Source: Bradyrhizobium ottawaense (GTDB lineage Bacteria; Pseudomonadota; Alphaproteobacteria; Rhizobiales; Xanthobacteraceae). Taken from it: 64,000 bases of DNA. The notes under the pieces were generated by a model that worked only from the letters and a program-made list of their open reading frames with translations, was not told the DNA's origin and searched no databases. The stretch's first letter is position 1, and every line of letters starts with the position of its first letter. The stretch covers positions 1,402,001 to 1,466,000 of the forward strand of contig NZ_CP029425.2 of NCBI RefSeq assembly GCF_002278135.3, given 5' to 3'. Both the position numbers and the translations under genes were made by a program. Positions 60,821-64,000 of the stretch are shown here, in pieces.

Positions 60821-62002
60821 TCAGCCGCCGTTCGGGCGGGACGTGTTGTCGGCGAGGCGCTTCGCCGTCTCGCGCTCGGCCAGCACCGCCTGCTTGGTGT
60901 CGACCGTCGGCACCGCCGACATGCCGGGGCGCAGCAGGCCGGTGAGGCTGTGGTCGTCGAGCACGATCTTCACCGGGACCCGCTGCACGATCTTGGTGAA
61001 ATTGCCGGTGGCGTTGTCGGGCGGCAGCAGCGCGAATTCGAGCCCGCTTGCCGGCGACAGGCTGTCGACATGGCCGTGCAGGGTTCGATTGCGAAAACTG
61101 TCGACATGCAACTCGACCGGCTGACCCGGCCGCACATGCGTGAGCTGGGTCTCCTTGAAGTTGGCGACCACGTACACCGCATCGAGCGGCACCACCGCCA
61201 TCAATTGCGTGCCGGCTTGCACGTACTGGCCGACGCGCAGCGAGCGGGCGCCGACGGTGCCCTCGACCGGCGCGGTGATCTCGGTATAGGACAGGTTCAA
61301 GGCCGCCTGCTGCGCGACAGCGCGGGCCCGTTCGAGCTGGGCCGCCGCCTGGGCGCGCTGGGTGGTGAGCACGTCGATCTTGCGCTGCGCGGCCAGCAGG
61401 CCGAATTTCGCGTGCTGCAATTGCGCGCTGCTCGCGCGTAGCGCCGCGTCGGTCTGCTGCGCGCGCTGGATCGTGCCGGAGCCGGTCTTCATGAGGTCGT
61501 CGTAACGGGCGCGCTCTTCCTGCGCGAATTTCAGGTTGGCGTCGGCAGCGGTGACATCCGCCGTGCTCTGCTCGATGATCGGCTGTTGCAGTTCGAGCTG
61601 GGCATCGATGTTGCGCACCGAGGCTTCGCCCGCGGCGACGTCGGCTTTGGCCTGGTCGAGCGCCGCCTTGAAGTCACGATCGTCGATCTTGGCCAGCGCC
61701 TGGCCGGCCTTCACCTTTTCGTTGTCACTGACCAGCACCTTGGCGATGTAGCCGGAGATTTTTGGCGCGATGATCGTGGAGTCGGCCTTCACATAGGCGT
61801 CGTCGGTTGTCTCGAGGTAGCGGCCGTTGGTCCAGTAGTCGTGCCCGTAATAGACAGCGGTTGCCGTGCCCGCGAGGAGCGCGAGCGCCAGCGCCGCGCG
61901 CCGCACCCTGTTCCGGAGCGGGATAGTCGGCGGCGGCTTGGTGCTATCGGGGGTGATTTCAGTTGCCTGCTGAAAAATCTCGGCGCGGGGCATCTCGGAC
62001 AT
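60821..62002 (-). CDS. emrA: EmrA-like membrane-fusion protein (HlyD family)
   Basis: This 393-residue periplasmic adaptor has an N-terminal anchor helix near residue 32-50 (AALALALLAGTATAVYYGHD). A biotinyl/lipoyl-like half follows (TIIAPKISGYIAKVLVSDNE, KVKAGQALAKIDDRDFKAAL). A long coiled-coil hairpin covers about 90-200 (AAGEASVRNIDAQLELQQPI, QLQHAKFGLLAAQRKI), and the second lipoyl half has NLSYTEITAPVEGTVGARSL then VGQYVQAGTQLMAVVPLDAV. It links EmrB to an outer-membrane channel. No tolC-like gene is nearby. The gene is divergent from a LysR regulator. Confidence 0.93.
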   Translation of the reverse strand: MSEMPRAEIFQQATEITPDSTKPPPTIPLRNRVRRAALALALLAGTATAVYYGHDYWTNGRYLETTDDAYVKADSTIIAPKISGYIAKVLVSDNEKVKAGQALAKIDDRDFKAALDQAKADVAAGEASVRNIDAQLELQQPIIEQSTADVTAADANLKFAQEERARYDDLMKTGSGTIQRAQQTDAALRASSAQLQHAKFGLLAAQRKIDVLTTQRAQAAAQLERARAVAQQAALNLSYTEITAPVEGTVGARSLRVGQYVQAGTQLMAVVPLDAVYVVANFKETQLTHVRPGQPVELHVDSFRNRTLHGHVDSLSPASGLEFALLPPDNATGNFTKIVQRVPVKIVLDDHSLTGLLRPGMSAVPTVDTKQAVLAERETAKRLADNTSRPNGG

Positions 62003-62073
62003 GGACGTCTCCTATCGGCGTACCGAGACTATTGGTCTTTCTGGGCCGGGTGATAATCGGCGAAATGCTGGAA

Positions 62074-62100
62074 GGATTATCCATCGGGGCTGGATAATCC
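62074..62100. promoter_or_regulatory. Operator-like motif, copy 1 (emrA side)
   Basis: GGATTATCC-ATCGGGGCT-GGATAATCC: two near-palindromic GGAT(T/A)ATCC blocks 9 bases apart, 72 bases upstream of emrA. It is repeated almost exactly at 62260-62285; a lone GATAATC lies at 62052. Confidence 0.7.
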
Positions 62101-62259
62101 GGCTGGTTGTAATGTCTAGCGGGCCAGACCCGCGCCTGCCCCAGAGCGATTGCCGCGCCCGTCGAGCGATTTGCGCTAACGTATGCGTCCTGCTGGACCC
62201 GAGCCTCCAAGCCGGACGAACTCCAAGTTTTTGATAGATAATCGGGGTGAATTCATTGC

Positions 62260-62285
62260 GATTATCCATCAAAGGCGGATAATCC
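62260..62285. promoter_or_regulatory. Operator-like motif, copy 2 (LysR side)
   Basis: GATTATCC-ATCAAAGGC-GGATAATCC, ending 6 bases before the LysR ATG. A further GATAATC lies at 62237-62243. The place fits self-repression by the LysR protein. Confidence 0.7.
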
Positions 62286-62291
62286 GCTGCC

Positions 62292-63203
62292 ATGGATCGA
62301 TTGACCAGCCTCGAAGTCTTCAGCCGGGTCGTAGAGACCGGCGGCTTCTCTGCAGCCGCCCGCAAGCTCAACATGTCGACCACCATGGTGAGCAATCACG
62401 TTCAGGCGCTGGAAGACCGGCTCGGGGTGAGGCTGCTTCAGCGGACCACGCGCAAGGTCAACCTCACCGAGATCGGCAAGGCCTATTACGACCGCTGCGT
62501 CCAGATCCTCGCCGACATCGAACAGGCCGACGATATCGCCGGCGAATTGCAGTCGGTGCCCCGCGGCACGCTGCGCATCCACGTCGCCACGCATATGGTG
62601 CAGTTCGTCGCGCCTGTGGTGGCAAAGCTTCTGTCGACCTATTCGGAGCTCAAGATCGATCTGCGCATGGGCGAAGGTGACGTCGATCTCATCGAGGAAG
62701 GCTACGACGTCGCCTTGCGCATGACCTCGCCGCCGGATTCAAGCCTGATCGTCCGCAGCCTCGCCACCTGGCGTCACGTGCTGTGCTGCTCGCACGATTA
62801 TCTCGAGAAGCACGGCCGGGTGCAGAAGCTCGACGAGCTCGCCGCGCATAATTGTGGCCGGCACCTGAACTATCCGTTTGGCGATGAATGGCGCTTCCTG
62901 GATCGCAAAGGCGCACCGGCCTCCGTACGCATCTCGGGCAGCTTCGTCACCAATAGCGGGGAAGCGCTGCGCAAGGTCGCACTGGAGGGGGCCGCAATCT
63001 GTCTGATGGCGGGATTTCTCATTCAGGACGACCTCGAAGCCGGTCGCCTCGTGCGCCTCTTGCCGGAATATCGGACGATCGAGCTGTCCATGAACGCGGT
63101 CTATCCGCATCGTCATCATCTGTCGGCGAAGGTCAGGACCTTCATCGACCTGCTCGCGCACCACAGCGCCGAGCAGCAAAAGCTGATCAATCCGTATTCA
63201 TGA
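62292..63203 (+). CDS. LysR-family regulator of the emrAB-like unit
   Basis: This 303-residue regulator has an N-terminal helix-turn-helix over ~1-60 (MDRLTSLEVFSRVVETGGFS, AARKLNMSTTMVSNHVQALE, DRLGVRLLQRTTRKVNLTEI) and a C-terminal effector domain with VDLIEEGYDVALRMTSPPDS, RHLNYPFGDEWRF and GAAICLMAGFLIQDDLEAGR. It resembles the group near AaeR/DhcR-type regulators. Divergent orientation to emrA plus the duplicated motif between them make it the likely controller. Confidence 0.94.
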   Translation: MDRLTSLEVFSRVVETGGFSAAARKLNMSTTMVSNHVQALEDRLGVRLLQRTTRKVNLTEIGKAYYDRCVQILADIEQADDIAGELQSVPRGTLRIHVATHMVQFVAPVVAKLLSTYSELKIDLRMGEGDVDLIEEGYDVALRMTSPPDSSLIVRSLATWRHVLCCSHDYLEKHGRVQKLDELAAHNCGRHLNYPFGDEWRFLDRKGAPASVRISGSFVTNSGEALRKVALEGAAICLMAGFLIQDDLEAGRLVRLLPEYRTIELSMNAVYPHRHHLSAKVRTFIDLLAHHSAEQQKLINPYS

Positions 63204-63220
63204 GCGACGTCGGCAGTGCC

Positions 63221-63307
63221 GTAGGGTGGGCAAAGGCGCAACGCGCCGTGCCCACCATCTCCATGAATTCGAAAAGAGGTGGGCACGCTTCGCTTTGCCC
63301 ACCCTAC
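63221..63307. repeat. Intergenic inverted repeat, family F
   Basis: GTAGGGTGGGCAAAGGCGCA and CGCTTTGCCCACCCTAC at the ends, shorter centre than the copy at 58453-58577. It lies between convergent genes. Confidence 0.85.
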
Positions 63308-63380
63308 GATTCCATCAGCGTGGCGGCGGCAATCGTCTGAACGCGTTGTCCAGAACCATGCCGATTGGGAGCAGCCGGCG

Positions 63381-64000
63381 TCAACCGGTGGCGTGCATCC
63401 TCGCCGGCGACGGTGTGTCGAGTTCGGTGAGCAGTCGCTCGACGTCGGCCTTCACCTTCCCGATCGCGGCGTCCTTGACCGGGCCGTAGCCGCGGATTTC
63501 CATCGGCGCTGTTGCGATTGCGACGAGACCTGGCAGATGCGCCGCATCGAGCCCGCCGAGCATCCGCTCGATCAAGCCTTCGTACCAGGCGATCAGTTCG
63601 CGCTCGGTGCGCCTTTCCCAGGTGTAGCCGAATGGATCGAACGGCGTGCCGCGTAGTCCCTTCAAGCGCGCGAGCATGGCCAGCGGCATCTGGATCCATT
63701 GGCCGAAGGCGCGCTTGCGCGGACGCCCACGTGCGTCGCGCCGCGACGGCAGGAAGGGCGGGGCGAGGTGATATTGGACTCTGAAGCCATCCTCGAATTC
63801 GCGCTTCAGCTCATCGAGGAATCCGCCCTGCATGTGCAGGCGCGCCACCTCATACTCGTCCTTGTAGGCCATCAGCTTGAACAGGGCCCGGGCGACGGCC
63901 TCGGTCAGGGCCTCGCTGTTCAGGACAGCTTCGGCGCGGCGGACCCTTGCGACGGTCGCCCGGTAGCGCGCCGCATGGGCGTCGTCCTGATAGGCGGTGA
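63381..64000 (-). CDS. Indolepyruvate ferredoxin oxidoreductase, C-terminal part (5' end outside window)
   Basis: The frame is open from the right window edge to a TGA at 63381-63383, giving about 206 residues. The visible part (AVLNSEALTEAVARALFKLM, AYKDEYEVARLHMQGGFLDE, FDPFGYTWERRTERELIAWY, EIRGYGPVKDAAIGKVKADV) matches the C-terminal DUF6537-type domain of single-chain alphaproteobacterial indolepyruvate ferredoxin oxidoreductases. These enzymes oxidise aryl-pyruvates to acyl-CoA. Only the tail is present, so the catalytic domains are not seen. Confidence 0.82.
   Translation of the reverse strand, partial: TAYQDDAHAARYRATVARVRRAEAVLNSEALTEAVARALFKLMAYKDEYEVARLHMQGGFLDELKREFEDGFRVQYHLAPPFLPSRRDARGRPRKRAFGQWIQMPLAMLARLKGLRGTPFDPFGYTWERRTERELIAWYEGLIERMLGGLDAAHLPGLVAIATAPMEIRGYGPVKDAAIGKVKADVERLLTELDTPSPARMHATG

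Noticed and set aside
1..64000. CRISPR arrays, prophage, toxin-antitoxin or restriction-modification systems
   Set aside because: I looked for regularly spaced short repeats and for the usual protein motifs and saw none; repeats here are inverted spacer elements at irregular distances.

Overview
This window looks like ordinary chromosome from a high-GC alphaproteobacterium, most likely Bradyrhizobium or a close relative. The supporting signs are strong GC bias at third positions, the order hutG-like / cpdR / tRNA-Val(GAC), a small heat-shock gene behind a ROSE-type RNA thermometer, a suhB/MmgR-type sRNA beside an inositol-monophosphatase gene, many ABC and Bug solute-binding proteins, and several families of imperfect palindromic intergenic repeats. 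No replication, phage, conjugation or CRISPR genes are seen. The species call is inference.

Layout. 1-7.1 kb: end of an outer-membrane beta-barrel gene, then glutamate synthase (gltB, gltD) on the minus strand. 7.4-11.2 kb: a secreted Pro/Ala-rich protein, two alpha/beta hydrolases and hsp20. 11.3-16.1 kb: a large membrane-anchored di-heme cytochrome c related to RoxA, and a class III adenylate cyclase with a TolB-like/TPR half. 16.3-22.2 kb: LysE and TauE/SafE transporters, a LysR regulator, a Bug-type binding protein, hisN/suhB-like phosphatase, the sRNA and an N-formylglutamate amidohydrolase. 22.5-25.9 kb: cpdR, tRNA-Val, and small stress or house-cleaning genes (NTF2-like, DUF2945, DUF488, Nudix, RidA). 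25.9-31.9 kb: a mandelate-racemase-like enolase, LysE, a decayed transposase, a branched-chain amino-acid-type binding protein, an esterase-fold protein lacking its nucleophile, a histone-like double DUF3606 protein and an AlkB-like dioxygenase. 32.1-37.5 kb: a CreBC-like two-component system, a DUF4173 membrane protein and a divergent membrane-anchored NagZ-like GH3 enzyme. 37.5-42.9 kb: a Tat-exported oligopeptide-type binding protein, a manganese-catalase/YciF fusion, then a TetR-controlled PspA/YiaAB module with three visible operators. 43-51 kb: SDR, aldehyde dehydrogenase, old yellow enzyme, GFA-like protein, a benzoylformate-decarboxylase-like enzyme, and an intact-looking IS4-family insertion sequence. 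51-58.4 kb: LLM monooxygenase, M20 peptidase, a GltIJKL-type glutamate/aspartate ABC transporter and a D-amino-acid transaminase. 58.6-63.2 kb: AhpD-like protein, EmrAB-type efflux pair (emrB frameshifted) and a divergent LysR. The window ends inside an indolepyruvate ferredoxin oxidoreductase gene.

Functional links. gltBD, the GltIJKL transporter, the transaminase, hutG-like and several binding proteins point to nitrogen and amino-acid scavenging. The best regulatory signals are the ROSE element of hsp20, the MmgR-like sRNA, three 13-15 bp palindromes between tetR and pspA, and a duplicated 26-27 bp motif between emrA and its LysR gene. I found no clearly new multi-gene defence or biosynthetic system. 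The most unusual items are the TetR-PspA-YiaAB module, the tandem DUF3606 histone-like protein, the RoxA-like cytochrome with an extra N-terminal region, the two-frame transposase, and a mandelate racemase homologue with its catalytic lysine changed to arginine.
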